Of a stretch of 56,453 bases of DNA, positions 15,811 through 24,778 are shown one piece after another. The stretch lies in assembly GCA_036401375.1 (NCBI GenBank), contig DASWVB010000025.1, forward strand, positions 1-56,453. The letters are read 5' to 3'. Source of the DNA: DASWUZ01 sp036401375. GTDB lineage: Bacteria > Acidobacteriota > Terriglobia > Terriglobales > Acidobacteriaceae. A program made the position numbers and the translations under genes. How positions within the stretch are numbered: the first letter of the stretch is position 1; every line of letters begins with the position of its first letter. The notes beneath the pieces are model-generated. The model saw only the letters and a list, made by a program, of their open reading frames with translations. It made no database searches and was not told the DNA's origin.

Positions 15811-16527
15811 GTGGATACTCAGACCCGTCACGCACTCAAGCAAGACAAGTTCGTTCAAGCTACCTCATCCAGCCTCGGCTGGGTCCAGACACACCGCAAC
15901 GACGTCATTCGGCTCGCCCTGGCGCTGGTTGTGGCGCTGGCTATCGTGATCGCCGGTACTGCCTTTTACGTGCATCGTTCAGCGCAGGCCCAGGTCGCCT
16001 TCGGTCAGGCCGTGCAGACTTACATCGCGCCGCTGCGGCCTCCTGGAGCTCCGGCCGACTCTTCGCCGGGCAGCTTTGCGAGCAGCACCGACCGGGCCAA
16101 GGCCGCCAATTCTCAGTTCCTCGCCGTCGCCGACCGCTACGGGTCGCTCGCAGCCGGCAAGAACGCTCGCTACTTCGCCGGACTCACCTACATTGACATG
16201 GGGCAGACGGCAGCGGCAGAGAGCTCGCTCAAGCAGGTTGCTGGTGTGCACGATGCCAACCTCTCTTCACTGGCAAAGGCCGCTCTGGCCGGCGTCTATC
16301 ATCAGACCGGCCGCGACGATCAGGCCGTCTCGCTCTACCAGGAGCTGATCGCAAAGCCGAGCGATGCCGTCCCTGCCTCATCAGCCAAGCTGCAGCTTGC
16401 GGAGCTTTACGAGGCGACCAGGCCCGCCGAGGCTCGCCGGCTATATGCCGAGATCGAGGACAAGGAAAAGGCCACGCCCGCAGGCCAGATAGCCGCCCAG
16501 CGCCTGAAGGGTGCGACCCGCCAATAG
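15811..16527 (+). CDS. Membrane-anchored TPR protein (YfgM-like)
   Basis: 238 residues from a GTG at 15811 (VDTQTRHALKQDKFVQ) preceded by AAGGA; the frame is open upstream to 15721 but that segment is Arg/Pro-rich. One membrane helix (LALALVVALAIVIAGTAFYV) near residues 35-55, then a periplasmic helical repeat region with TPR-type pairs (AARYFAGLTYIDMG-like, KAALAGVYHQTGRDDQAVSLYQEL, KLQLAELYEAT). The topology matches YfgM/TPR_21-type proteins linked to the secretion translocon or periplasmic chaperones in other bacteria; that function is an inference. A terminator follows at 16553-16580. Confidence 0.8.
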   Translation: MDTQTRHALKQDKFVQATSSSLGWVQTHRNDVIRLALALVVALAIVIAGTAFYVHRSAQAQVAFGQAVQTYIAPLRPPGAPADSSPGSFASSTDRAKAANSQFLAVADRYGSLAAGKNARYFAGLTYIDMGQTAAAESSLKQVAGVHDANLSSLAKAALAGVYHQTGRDDQAVSLYQELIAKPSDAVPASSAKLQLAELYEATRPAEARRLYAEIEDKEKATPAGQIAAQRLKGATRQ

Positions 16528-16552
16528 ACCTTCTGCAAACCGCTCGAAGGAG

Positions 16553-16581
16553 ACCCGCAAGCCAGACGGCTTGCGGGTTTC
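16553..16581 (+). terminator. Intrinsic terminator
   Basis: Perfect 11-bp stem ACCCGCAAGCC (16553-16563) / GGCTTGCGGGT (16568-16578) with an AGAC loop, followed by TT. It lies 25 bases after the stop of the TPR gene and upstream of a convergent gene end. Confidence 0.85.
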
Positions 16582-16607
16582 CCAATTTGGGCTGAATGGC
16601 CAGGATC

Positions 16608-17393
16608 TCAAGAGGGGGATGCGGTGCGCTCCGGGTAGCCGATCAGATACGTCACAGGCAGCAGCCCAGCGTTCGATTCCCCAATTTCCCAACTGGACGC
16701 CGGGATTTTTTCCACCAGTTCGCGAAGCTCCTGCTGGGAGTAGGTCCTGAGGCAGGAGACGATGCCGTCGAACCAGAGCACGAAGGGGACGACCGGCAGC
16801 AGGTAAGTCCACAGCAGACGAGACCACCGGAAGGGCCGTATCAGCGGGGTCACTCCCAGCGCCATCACCGGCACCCAGAAGATCAGCAGAAAGGTCTTCG
16901 GGCTGCGCTTTGCCGCCTCGAAGACCCCAATCCCCTCACCGCTTTCGACTGCGTTGCGCAGCAGCTGCCGCGCCTCTTCCGGCCGAAAGTGATGAAAGGA
17001 AGAAAAGATCGTCCGGAAGCCTCTCAGGCCTGCAGGCACGTTGGTGGCGTCGACCGGCTGCGCACAGAAGTCGATCCGGCTCCCCGTAGCGGCGCGGGCG
17101 CGTTCAAAGGCCTCGAGGTTGGGAAACTTGTCGGTGAGGCAGATATGGAGTGCATGGCCGTCACCGGCCTCCACTTCACCGGCAAGCCTCAGCCACGGCC
17201 CACCCCCACCGGAGCAGAGGTCCAGGACTTCGCTCGTGGCGCAGAGCGCGAGGCTGCGGCGCAACGTCGCTGCAATCGGCTTGTAGAAGTTTCCGTAGTC
17301 CCACATCGCCTGCAGGCCATCGGTCACCAGATCCCGCAGAAAGGCAGGGAAATGAGGGTGATCGTGAATCTCGATGAGGTGCATTCTTCCCAT
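16608..17393 (-). CDS. Class I SAM-dependent methyltransferase
   Basis: 261 residues from ATG 17393, with AAGGG upstream; ATGs at 17384 and 17411 are alternatives. The Rossmann-fold SAM motif I is VLDLCSGGGGPWLRL, followed by ICLTDKFPNLEAF (acidic end of strand 2), VDATNVP, and TIFSSFHHF in the position of the motif IV strand. A C-terminal region has two hydrophobic segments (FLLIFWVPVMALGVTPLI and LLWTYLLPVVPFVLWF), suggesting membrane association and perhaps a lipid or hydrophobic substrate. The substrate is unknown. Divergently placed to the sigma factor gene. Confidence 0.8.
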   Translation of the reverse strand: MGRMHLIEIHDHPHFPAFLRDLVTDGLQAMWDYGNFYKPIAATLRRSLALCATSEVLDLCSGGGGPWLRLAGEVEAGDGHALHICLTDKFPNLEAFERARAATGSRIDFCAQPVDATNVPAGLRGFRTIFSSFHHFRPEEARQLLRNAVESGEGIGVFEAAKRSPKTFLLIFWVPVMALGVTPLIRPFRWSRLLWTYLLPVVPFVLWFDGIVSCLRTYSQQELRELVEKIPASSWEIGESNAGLLPVTYLIGYPERTASPS

Positions 17394-17574
17394 GAGTTTC
17401 CCTTGCAGCAACGATCGCAGATCGAAGAGTTTCCCTCGCGGACCGAAATTCGAACGCGTGGGAGGCTTTGCCCCTGGTTCGCCTGCCCGTTACCAGAGAG
17501 TGGAGCGGGCGGCCTTGATCACCCGCAGCTTCGCTGTTTGCTTGAGCGAAACGACGCCGCCCCGCGTCTCTACA

Positions 17575-18195
17575 ATGAGACAGATGCACACGCTCGAGGC
17601 AGAGACGGAAGAACCGCCATTCGACCCCCGCTGGGGGCAGGTGTCCGGCAGCCCCCAGGCGGACCCTGTCGTCGCGTCAAGCTCAGGCGATGCTATCACC
17701 GGGCTGGTGCTCGAGTATTCAGCGACCCTCTACCGGGTTGCGTACTCTGTGACGCGCAACTCCTCTGAGGCTGAAGATGCTGTTCAGGAGGCCTTTGTAC
17801 GCGTGCTGCGGCACCGCGAGAAGCTGCCCGAGATTCGCGATGTACGCATCTGGCTGATCCGCATCGTCTGGAACGTTGTGCTGGACCGCAAACGCCGGGT
17901 AAAGGCGAGGCCCGAGACCGAAGACATCGCCGACGCGGCGCGAACCGTACCTGCTGCGGAAGCGCGTGCCGACGAGGCTCTGGCCTCGGCTCAAGGGTGC
18001 GAGATGATCCTGGGGCTGGTCGACAGGCTACCGGCAAAGGAGCGCCAGGCGCTGCTGCTCTCTGCCGTCGACGAGCTCTCGACCGCCGAGATCGCGGGCG
18101 TGCTCGGGACCACGGAGTCGTCAGTACGGTCCCGGATCTTTCGCGCGCGGCGAGAGCTCGCACTGCTGCTTGAGAAGGGGAGGATGCGCCGATGA
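17575..18195 (+). CDS. ECF-type RNA polymerase sigma factor
   Basis: 206 residues from ATG 17575 (ATG 17584 is also possible). Region 2 is clear: LYRVAYSVTRNSSEAEDAVQEAFVRVLRH then IRDVRIWLIRIVWNVVLDRKRR. Region 4 is LVDRLPAKERQALLLSAVDELSTAEIAGVLGTTESSVRSRIFRARREL, a helix-turn-helix for the -35 element. The stop overlaps the start of the next gene by 4 bases, the arrangement expected for a sigma factor and its regulator. It is of the short two-domain ECF type without C-terminal extension. Confidence 0.93.
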   Translation: MRQMHTLEAETEEPPFDPRWGQVSGSPQADPVVASSSGDAITGLVLEYSATLYRVAYSVTRNSSEAEDAVQEAFVRVLRHREKLPEIRDVRIWLIRIVWNVVLDRKRRVKARPETEDIADAARTVPAAEARADEALASAQGCEMILGLVDRLPAKERQALLLSAVDELSTAEIAGVLGTTESSVRSRIFRARRELALLLEKGRMRR

Positions 18196-18728
18196 GAGAG
18201 CCCGTTCACACGATGGGAACGTATGACAGGGAGATCGACGCCGCGCTGCTGACGCTGGCACACGCGCAGCCTCGTCCAGGTCTCGAGGAGCGGTTGCTTT
18301 GCGCGCTGGCTGCCGGCACGTCTGCACCTGCGTCGTTATGGTGGCAGCGGGTCTTCCAGGCCGCGGAGTGGCGGTGGCTTTGGCGGCGCCTCAACCCGCA
18401 CTCGCAGATCGCCATGGCGACTCTGGCTGCCAGCCTCGCTGCGGTTGCGGTGCTCGTCGCGGGAGGCGCCTTTCACCCCCGTGTGCCTCTTGCGCCGGCC
18501 GGTCCCTCACCCACTCGGCTGACCGGTCAACCGCTCCCCTCAGCGGGGTTTGGCGCTGCCGGCGCAGCGCGCGTCCCCGCAAACGCCCTGCACGCCGCGC
18601 ACCTTGCCCCAGGCGGGCACGCGCGAGGAAGCAGAAGGTCGAAGGAAGGTCGCGCCGTGCTGCCTTTGGCTCCTTCGCACCGGGCTCCAGGGATTGCAGC
18701 CCCACGGTCGCCCTATCCCGGCCGCTAG
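18192..18728 (+). CDS. Probable anti-sigma-like membrane protein
   Basis: 178 residues; the ATG overlaps the sigma factor stop. A short N-terminal cytosolic domain (IDAALLTLAHAQPRPGLEERLLCAL) precedes one membrane helix (IAMATLAASLAAVAVLVAGGAF) and a disordered Pro/Ala/Arg-rich tail. This gene order and topology fit a cognate regulator of the ECF factor, but there is no HxxxCxxC zinc anti-sigma motif, so the assignment is contextual. The Arg-rich last 50 residues are compositionally odd. Confidence 0.6.
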   Translation: MREPVHTMGTYDREIDAALLTLAHAQPRPGLEERLLCALAAGTSAPASLWWQRVFQAAEWRWLWRRLNPHSQIAMATLAASLAAVAVLVAGGAFHPRVPLAPAGPSPTRLTGQPLPSAGFGAAGAARVPANALHAAHLAPGGHARGSRRSKEGRAVLPLAPSHRAPGIAAPRSPYPGR

Positions 18729-18794
18729 TGGCGACACCGTCCTCGACGGAGGGCTCGCCTCAGGTGCGGCAGCGGTTGGGCGTAGCCTAGGTGC

Positions 18795-19736
18795 ATGACC
18801 GTTCGCTTGATTTCTTTGACCCGGACGATCTCCTCATCCACTCCTTCTTACGGGCGACGCAGGACGACCCCTCCTGGCCTGCTCTGGACTGCGGCTCTGC
18901 TCTGCACCTTTGGGCTCATCGTTGCTGGCCCTGCTGTGGCCGGGACGGTAGAGCCACCTGCCGGGACGACTGCGATTGCAGACGTTCCTGCGCTGCTGCG
19001 TGACGTCGCGGACGGTCAGAAACACATTGACCAGGTGCGGGAAGACTACGATTACACCGAGACAGTTGAGACCAGGGAGATGGACGGCAGGGGCGGCGTA
19101 AAGGAGACCCGCACGGAGGAGTTCGAGATCTTCTACGTCAACGGCCGTGAGATCAGGCGCCTGGTGAAGCGCAACGGCAAGCCGCTCGAAGCGGGCGAGG
19201 AGAAGAAGGAGCAGGACCGGGCCACCAAGGCGGTCGAGAAGGCGGCGCAGAACTCGCGCGATGAGGGTAGCAAGGACGACTCGCTCTCGATCAGCCGGAT
19301 CATTGAAAACGTGATCTGGCGAAATCCGCGGCGCGAGTTACGGAACGGGCGCGAGACGATCGTCTTCGACTTCCTGAGCAACCCGCACGCCAAGACACAC
19401 AGCAGAGAGGAAGAGGCGTTCAGGGACCTGTCGGGCACCGCCTGGATCGATGAAAAGGACAGGACGATTGCGCGCCTCTACGCCCGATTTGACCAGGACT
19501 TTCACATCGGTGGCGGCATGCTGGCCTCTGTCCACAAGGGGAGCACGATGACGCTCGATCAGGGCCTGATCAACCACGAGGTCTGGCTTCCCGTGAAGGT
19601 GCAGCTCCACCTCGATGCGCGGGTACTGCTCTTCAAAGGGATATCCGAGGAGATCGCGATCACGACCAGCAACTATAAGAAATTCTCGGTGAGCAGCAGT
19701 CAGCAGGCGGGAGCCAAGGCGCGCCCCCCGGGATAG
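18795..19736 (+). CDS. Exported protein, LolA/outer-membrane-sorting-like
   Basis: 313 residues with a late signal sequence (LLWTAALLCTFGLIVAGPAVAG at about 30-50). The mature part alternates charged helices and beta strands: DYDYTETVETREMDGRGGVKETRTEEFEIFYVNG, IVFDFLSNP, LSGTAWIDEKDRTIARLYARFDQDFHIGGGMLASV, VQLHLDARVLL. This half-barrel pattern resembles LolA/LppX-like 'outer membrane lipoprotein-sorting' relatives found near ECF sigma genes. It lies 66 bp after the anti-sigma-like gene on the same strand and may be its target. Function not established. Confidence 0.65.
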   Translation: MTVRLISLTRTISSSTPSYGRRRTTPPGLLWTAALLCTFGLIVAGPAVAGTVEPPAGTTAIADVPALLRDVADGQKHIDQVREDYDYTETVETREMDGRGGVKETRTEEFEIFYVNGREIRRLVKRNGKPLEAGEEKKEQDRATKAVEKAAQNSRDEGSKDDSLSISRIIENVIWRNPRRELRNGRETIVFDFLSNPHAKTHSREEEAFRDLSGTAWIDEKDRTIARLYARFDQDFHIGGGMLASVHKGSTMTLDQGLINHEVWLPVKVQLHLDARVLLFKGISEEIAITTSNYKKFSVSSSQQAGAKARPPG

Positions 19737-19827
19737 CCTGCGAGCAGGCTCGGACTTCAACTTGCTCGGTCGAGGGGAGGGTCTGCGACAATAAGGGAAA
19801 TCCTAAGTCCAGGAGCCTGCCTCGCCC

Positions 19828-20478
19828 ATGCCCCTTCGCGCCGTCATCTTCGATTATGGAATGGTGCTCAGCGCACCGGCCGATCCTGTCGCCCATGAAG
19901 AACTGGTGCAGATATTTGGCGCACCGGCAGAGACCTTTGAGGCGCAGTACTGGGCCCATCGTCACGCCTACGATGCGGGTGAGTTTGAGGGGCGCGGTTA
20001 CTGGCGTCTTTGCGCGGAGGGCGCCGGTGTATCGCTCACCGAGGCGCAGGTGTCGCAGCTGATCGAGACCGACATCCGCATGTGGATGAGCCTTGACCAG
20101 GCCATGGTCGACTGGGCGATTGAGGTGGGACGGGCGGGCTTCCGGACCGGGATACTGTCGAATATCGGTGAGGATCTGGTGCCGGCGCTGCTTCGCTTTC
20201 CCTGGGTCAAGAGCTTCACCGCGAAGATCTGGTCGTGCCGGCTGCGGCTCGCGAAACCGGACCCGGCGATCTACCATCACGCCCTGGAGAGGCTCGACGT
20301 ACGCGCCGGCGAGGCGCTGTTCATCGATGACCGGCAGGAAAATATCCTTACCGCTCGCGCGGTTGGAATGCAGGGCGTCATCTATCGCACGATCCCCGAA
20401 TTACACCGTGAGTTACAACAGATGGGGCTTGCCGAGCTGCTTCCTCCGCTTCCGGTCGAACCGGTCCGGGCTAGTTAG
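19828..20478 (+). CDS. HAD-superfamily hydrolase (subclass IA, DxG variant)
   Basis: 216 residues, typical HAD-IA length. Motif I reads FDYGMVLS: the nucleophile Asp is present but the second Asp of DxD is Gly, as in the YihX-like FDxGxV group. Motif II is TGILSNIG, motif III Lys is in RLAKPDPAIY, and motif IV is EALFIDDRQENI. The helical cap lies at about 15-90. A phosphatase acting on a small phosphorylated metabolite is likely; substrate unknown. It is convergent with the aldolase gene. Confidence 0.85.
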   Translation: MPLRAVIFDYGMVLSAPADPVAHEELVQIFGAPAETFEAQYWAHRHAYDAGEFEGRGYWRLCAEGAGVSLTEAQVSQLIETDIRMWMSLDQAMVDWAIEVGRAGFRTGILSNIGEDLVPALLRFPWVKSFTAKIWSCRLRLAKPDPAIYHHALERLDVRAGEALFIDDRQENILTARAVGMQGVIYRTIPELHRELQQMGLAELLPPLPVEPVRAS

Positions 20479-20583
20479 GTGGGTGGCGAGCGGGCGGCTT
20501 CCTCCGGTCCGGTGATCCCCTCGTTCTAAGATCCGCACCAGAAGAGATGCTGCCGGGCCTTCTGCAGGCCTTGTCAGGTGGCC

Positions 20584-21438
20584 CTACCAGTCCTTGAGAT
20601 GGTTGCTGTAGGTCAGCTCCCCGTAGGCCCAGCGATCGGGGGAGAGCGGATGCTCCGAGTCACGCGGCGTGATGCGTGCATCCGGAAATCCCATGCGCCG
20701 TTTGAGCTCCAAGATCTCCTCGATCTTGTCATCGGCGATGTAGCACAGCGGAGTACCCATCTGCTTGGCGAGGATAATGGTGCGACAGTAGGTGTCGAAG
20801 ATCTCAGCCAGCCACTCCGCATGAGTGAGGGTGTCAGACCAGCAGACGATGCCATGATTCTGCAGCAGGATGGTGTTGTGCTGGTGCACAAAGGGCAGCA
20901 CGGTCTCCGCAAAGGCCTGCGTTCCGGGCGTCTCGTAGGGGGCCATCGCAACCGGGCCGATGAAGATCTCCTGCTCCGTGAGCACCCCATAAGGAGGCGG
21001 CGCGCCGGTGGCGGCAAAGGCCGTTGCATGCGGTGGATGACAATGGACGACGGCCTTGGCGTTTGGGTTGGCCTTGTAGATCTCGAGGTGCAGCAGCAGT
21101 TCGCTGGAGCGCTGGTGCGGGCCGGCCACGACCACGCCGGACATGTCGCAGAGGCAGATGTCGTCAGGCTGCAGGTCGCCCTTGCTCATCATGGTGGGGG
21201 TAGAGAGTACGAACTCGCTGCACAGACGCACGGAGAGATTGCCGCCGTTCCCGTCGACATACTCGCGGTCCCAGAGCTTGCGGCCTACGTGCACCATCTC
21301 CGCCTTGAGCCGCGCGGTCTCGGGGCTGTCGGCGAGCAGGCCCGCGGCCGCCGGGACGCACTCCGCCCGGCGCAGTCTCTCAAGCACACAGGAGGTCACT
21401 TCACGCACGATTGGTTCGAGGTCCTGCCTGTGTGTCAT
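20584..21438 (-). CDS. Class II aldolase/adducin family protein
   Basis: 284 residues from ATG 21438 (AAGG upstream); an ATG at 21483 adds 15. Family of L-fuculose-1-phosphate aldolase and L-ribulose-5-phosphate 4-epimerase. Visible: GNGGNLSVRL, TPTMMSKGDLQPDDICLCDMSG, the zinc ligands in VVHCHPPHATAFA, and the third His in LLQNHGIV. A C-terminal extension (LELKRRMGFPDARITPRD) exceeds the about 215-residue FucA core. The actual sugar substrate cannot be inferred from the neighbours. Confidence 0.88.
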   Translation of the reverse strand: MTHRQDLEPIVREVTSCVLERLRRAECVPAAAGLLADSPETARLKAEMVHVGRKLWDREYVDGNGGNLSVRLCSEFVLSTPTMMSKGDLQPDDICLCDMSGVVVAGPHQRSSELLLHLEIYKANPNAKAVVHCHPPHATAFAATGAPPPYGVLTEQEIFIGPVAMAPYETPGTQAFAETVLPFVHQHNTILLQNHGIVCWSDTLTHAEWLAEIFDTYCRTIILAKQMGTPLCYIADDKIEEILELKRRMGFPDARITPRDSEHPLSPDRWAYGELTYSNHLKDW

Positions 21439-21603
21439 GTTGGCACCTTGGCCGTGTGACCCTTTTGGAGTGGGCTCGATCATACTTGTGGATCGTCTGC
21501 AGTTTCAATGCTTAATGCTGCGAAAGCCACCGCATACGTAGTCTCCGGCCCCCGCGGGCGGCGAAAGGCAGCGCCTCGCCTCCGCCGCTCTCGACCTGAG
21601 ACA

Positions 21604-22158
21604 ATGAAGTTGCGCATGCCTCCTCTCCGTCCCTCACCCTGCCGCCCTCTCGGCTTGTCCGTTTTTGGCCTGGCTCTGGCTGCACTGGCCGGCTGCGGGT
21701 ACCATGCGGGGGGTTCGGCGACCCACCTCCCTGCGTCCATGCACTCGCTCGCCGTGCCGCTCTTTGCCAACACCACGCAGTCGTATCACACCGATGTGCA
21801 GTTCACCCAGGCGGTGATTCATGAGTTCACCAGCCGCAGCCCCTACTCCGTCGTAAACGCCCCCGAGGCCGCCGATGCGGTGGTGCACGGGACCATCACA
21901 AAGTTCGACATCATCCCTCTCACCTACAACTCGCGTACCGGCCAGTCATCGAGCTATGTGATCACCATCAGCGCGCGGGTCTGGGTGACGGATCGCGACC
22001 AGCGAGTGCTCTACAGGAACGATGGATACATGTTCCGCCAGCAGTATCAAACCACGCAGGACCTCACCAGCTTCATCCAGGAGGATCCTGCGGCGGTGCG
22101 GCGGCTCTCCCGCGACTTCGCGCAATCACTGGTGAGCGACATCCTGGATTCATTCTGA
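21604..22158 (+). CDS. lptE: LPS-assembly lipoprotein LptE-like
   Basis: 184 residues from ATG 21604. A lipoprotein signal ends in LAALAGC with Cys31 as the lipidation site, followed by GYHAGG. The mature part keeps the LptE/RlpB pattern: LAVPLFANTTQSYHTDVQFTQAVIHEFTSRSPYSVV, then GTITKFDIIPLTYN and ARVWVTDRDQRVLYRNDG. LptE plugs the LptD barrel that inserts LPS in the outer membrane. The following gene is holA; lptE-holA neighbourhood is common in diderm bacteria, which strengthens the call. Confidence 0.9.
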   Translation: MKLRMPPLRPSPCRPLGLSVFGLALAALAGCGYHAGGSATHLPASMHSLAVPLFANTTQSYHTDVQFTQAVIHEFTSRSPYSVVNAPEAADAVVHGTITKFDIIPLTYNSRTGQSSSYVITISARVWVTDRDQRVLYRNDGYMFRQQYQTTQDLTSFIQEDPAAVRRLSRDFAQSLVSDILDSF

Positions 22159-22255
22159 TGAGCCTGTTGACCGCACCCGTTTGCGGCACCGCCGGCTGCC
22201 CGGCAGTCTCGAGTCTGCCGCCTGCTCACTGGAACGTCTCGTCTGGAGAGCAATC

Positions 22256-23446
22256 GTGAGTTCTGCCGGCAGCGTGGGCGTGTCTAGCGGAAGATGGGGC
22301 TCCGGATTCGCATCGGCCAGCCGGTTTGTGGCCGAGATCAAGGCAGCTGCGTCCGGTAGCGGTAAGCTGCGAGCCGGGTACGTTCTGCTCGGGGATGAAG
22401 CCTTCCTCTACGAACGCTGCCGCCGCGCGGTGCTCGAAGCGTTTGTGCCGCCGGAGATGCGCGACTTCTGCCTGTCGGACCTCGACCTGGCGGAGACGGG
22501 CATCTTCGACGCGCTCGACCGCGCGCAAAGTCCTTCGCTAATGGCGCCTTTTCAGGTGCTCTTCCTGCGCAACCTGAGGGTGCTCTACACACGCGGAGCC
22601 AAGAAGGACGAGTTCGCCGCCATCGATGCGTACTTTCGTTCGCCCAACCCGCAGGCGCTGCTGATCTTCGTTGCGGATCACATCCGTATCGCCGCCGACC
22701 TGCGGCGTATGGACATGCAGGATAAGGAGCGCTACGACCGTATCCGCGAGACGCTGGGGGATTGGTGCGGGCTGGTGGAGCTGGCGCGTGTCGACGAGGC
22801 AGATGCGCTGCGCTGGCTGCTGGCAGAGTCCGAGAAGCGCGAAGTCACGTTCGACGCGGATGCAGCGCGGGAGCTGGCCGACTCGCTCGGCGCCGACATG
22901 ATGCTGATTGCGAGCGAATTTGAAAAGCTGCTGCTCTATGCAGGCGAAAAGCGCAGGGTCACGCTGGGGGATGTGGAGACGATGGTGCTCGCCGCGAAGC
23001 AGCGCTCCCTCTATGAATTGACAGACGCGATCTCGTCGAAGGACAAGCCGCGGGCACTACTGCTGCTGCAGGGGCTGTTGAATGCTTCGGACGGCGGCGA
23101 AGATTCGGCCATCGGCCACCTCTACATGCTGGCGCGCACATTCCGGCAGATGCTGGTGATCGTCGAGAAGGACGTGCGGGATTCGCGAGCGATCTGGCAG
23201 GCTCTGTGGCAGGGGTTTCGGATGCCGCCATTTGCCGCCGATGATCTGATCCGACAGGCGCGCCGTTACAAGTCGCGCCGCGAGCTTACGCGTGCCCTGC
23301 GACTGATCGCGCGCAGCGACCTGGAGTTGCGGTCTTCTCCACCGGACAAGCGGCTGGTGCTGGAGAGACTGGTGCTGGCTCTGGCGAGCGAGCCAAAGCC
23401 GGTGGGACTGCTGTCCGCCTCTGAGCAGTACTCGATGGACATCTAG
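22256..23446 (+). CDS. holA: DNA polymerase III subunit delta
   Basis: 396 residues from a GTG at 22256 with GGAGAG upstream; a TTG at 22181 would add 25 residues overlapping the lptE end region. Delta opens the beta clamp within the clamp loader. Seen: GYVLLGDEAFLYERCRRAVLEAFV (the N-terminal AAA-like domain without P-loop, as is usual for delta), LLIFVADH, CGLVELARVDEADALRWLLAE, LADSLGADMMLIASEFEKLLLYAGEKRRVTLGDVETMV, and a C-terminal collar domain. It is longer than the E. coli protein (343). Located 97 bp after lptE. Confidence 0.92.
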   Translation: MSSAGSVGVSSGRWGSGFASASRFVAEIKAAASGSGKLRAGYVLLGDEAFLYERCRRAVLEAFVPPEMRDFCLSDLDLAETGIFDALDRAQSPSLMAPFQVLFLRNLRVLYTRGAKKDEFAAIDAYFRSPNPQALLIFVADHIRIAADLRRMDMQDKERYDRIRETLGDWCGLVELARVDEADALRWLLAESEKREVTFDADAARELADSLGADMMLIASEFEKLLLYAGEKRRVTLGDVETMVLAAKQRSLYELTDAISSKDKPRALLLLQGLLNASDGGEDSAIGHLYMLARTFRQMLVIVEKDVRDSRAIWQALWQGFRMPPFAADDLIRQARRYKSRRELTRALRLIARSDLELRSSPPDKRLVLERLVLALASEPKPVGLLSASEQYSMDI

Positions 23447-23710
23447 GAAGCGGCTTTGAGCGGCGGACGCAAGTTCAGAATTCAAGATCCGACGGGTCGG
23501 CGGTTATCATCGGAGACCTCGACCCCGAGACGGTTGCCAACATTTGTCCTCACTTTCAGCAAGGTGGCCATTGAGATCGGCTAAGAGTCAGGCTAGCTGA
23601 CCCTCGTCACACGCAAGTTCAAGATTCTGCGAATATGTCTCCCCCTGGTCAACCCTTGGAGTGATCCAAGCCGGGCAGTGGCGGAGCGTGCGCTAGAGAG
23701 CTCGACGCCA

Positions 23711-24682
23711 CTACGTGAGGCGCGCTTCAGCTTGCGTCACAACTTCAGCAACCTGCTGGCCGCGGGTGGTCAGGGCGACCGCGGCGGCAACGATCAGGCC
23801 TCCGCCGAGCCAGGCGAAGGGGCCGAGGTGGTCGCCCAGCAGCTTGACTCCCAGGATCGAGCCGAGCGCCGGTTCGATGTTGAGGAAGACCCCGGCGCGT
23901 GAGGACGGCACGCGATGAATGCCCCAGTTCCAGAGCAGGGTGCTCGACGCGGTGCACAGAGCTCCGCTGGCCCCGAGAGCCAGCCAGGTGCGCAGGCTCA
24001 TGTGGATTGGCGGCATTCCATAGACAAGCGGCACCCAGACCGCGAGCATCGCCGTGCCCGCGAGCAGACCGTACGTAGTCACGACCACCGGCGCATGGCC
24101 AGCCATCAGGCGCTGGTTGAGCAGTATCCAAAACAGCGCAATCAGCAAGGACAACACGACCAGCATGTCGCCGTAGAGAGATGGGCCGCTGGCGCCTGCA
24201 TCCGCAGCATGCCTGCCGCCGAGCACGATCAGCGCCACACCCGCGCTCGAGCCGAGGATAGCGAGCCAGCCCGTACGGTCGAGTCGTTCGTGCGCTCTCT
24301 CGCGGTTGAAGATCGAGGCGCCCACAGCAAGGATGACCGGCATCGTTCCGACCATGAGCGAGGCGTGCGAGACGGTGGTCCGTTTGAGCCCGTAGAACTG
24401 GACCAGGAACTGGACCGGCACGCCGAGGAAAGACGCCAGCAGCAGCAGGCGAAGCTCGGCGGCGCGCATGGTGAGCCGATGGCGCAGCCCCAGCGGCAGC
24501 AGCGTGATCGAGGCAAAAAGGAAGCGATAGAGCACCATGTGCGCGACGCCCATCTCCCCGAGCGCAATCTTGCCGAAGTAGAAGCCCATGCCCCAGAGGC
24601 AGCCTGCCATAGCGCAGGCTCCATAGCCCAGGGCGGTCCTGCTTTCATTCACCGGGCGAGCCATTGCTACACTGTCGCACAT
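23711..24682 (-). CDS. EamA/DMT-superfamily transporter
   Basis: About 323 residues with ten hydrophobic segments in two five-helix repeats, the EamA (10-TMS drug/metabolite exporter) layout. Landmarks: AGCLWGMGFYFGKIAL in helix 1, FLFASITLLPLG, FYGLKRTTVSHASLMVGTMPVIL ending repeat 1, and IEPALGSILGVKLLGDHLGPFAWLGGGLIV in repeat 2, which matches the usual P-x-x-(A/G) exit. The start may be ATG 24664 (MARPVNES). The substrate is unknown. Divergent from cdd. Confidence 0.85.
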   Translation of the reverse strand: MCDSVAMARPVNESRTALGYGACAMAGCLWGMGFYFGKIALGEMGVAHMVLYRFLFASITLLPLGLRHRLTMRAAELRLLLLASFLGVPVQFLVQFYGLKRTTVSHASLMVGTMPVILAVGASIFNRERAHERLDRTGWLAILGSSAGVALIVLGGRHAADAGASGPSLYGDMLVVLSLLIALFWILLNQRLMAGHAPVVVTTYGLLAGTAMLAVWVPLVYGMPPIHMSLRTWLALGASGALCTASSTLLWNWGIHRVPSSRAGVFLNIEPALGSILGVKLLGDHLGPFAWLGGGLIVAAAVALTTRGQQVAEVVTQAEARLT

Positions 24683-24778
24683 CGCCTGCGCCGTGTGTGG
24701 GCCCTCACTCGCCGCCTATCAATGGATGGAGGGCATCGGCTTGCCAGCGCGCGAGCCTTGCAATAGCCTCACAGCAGC

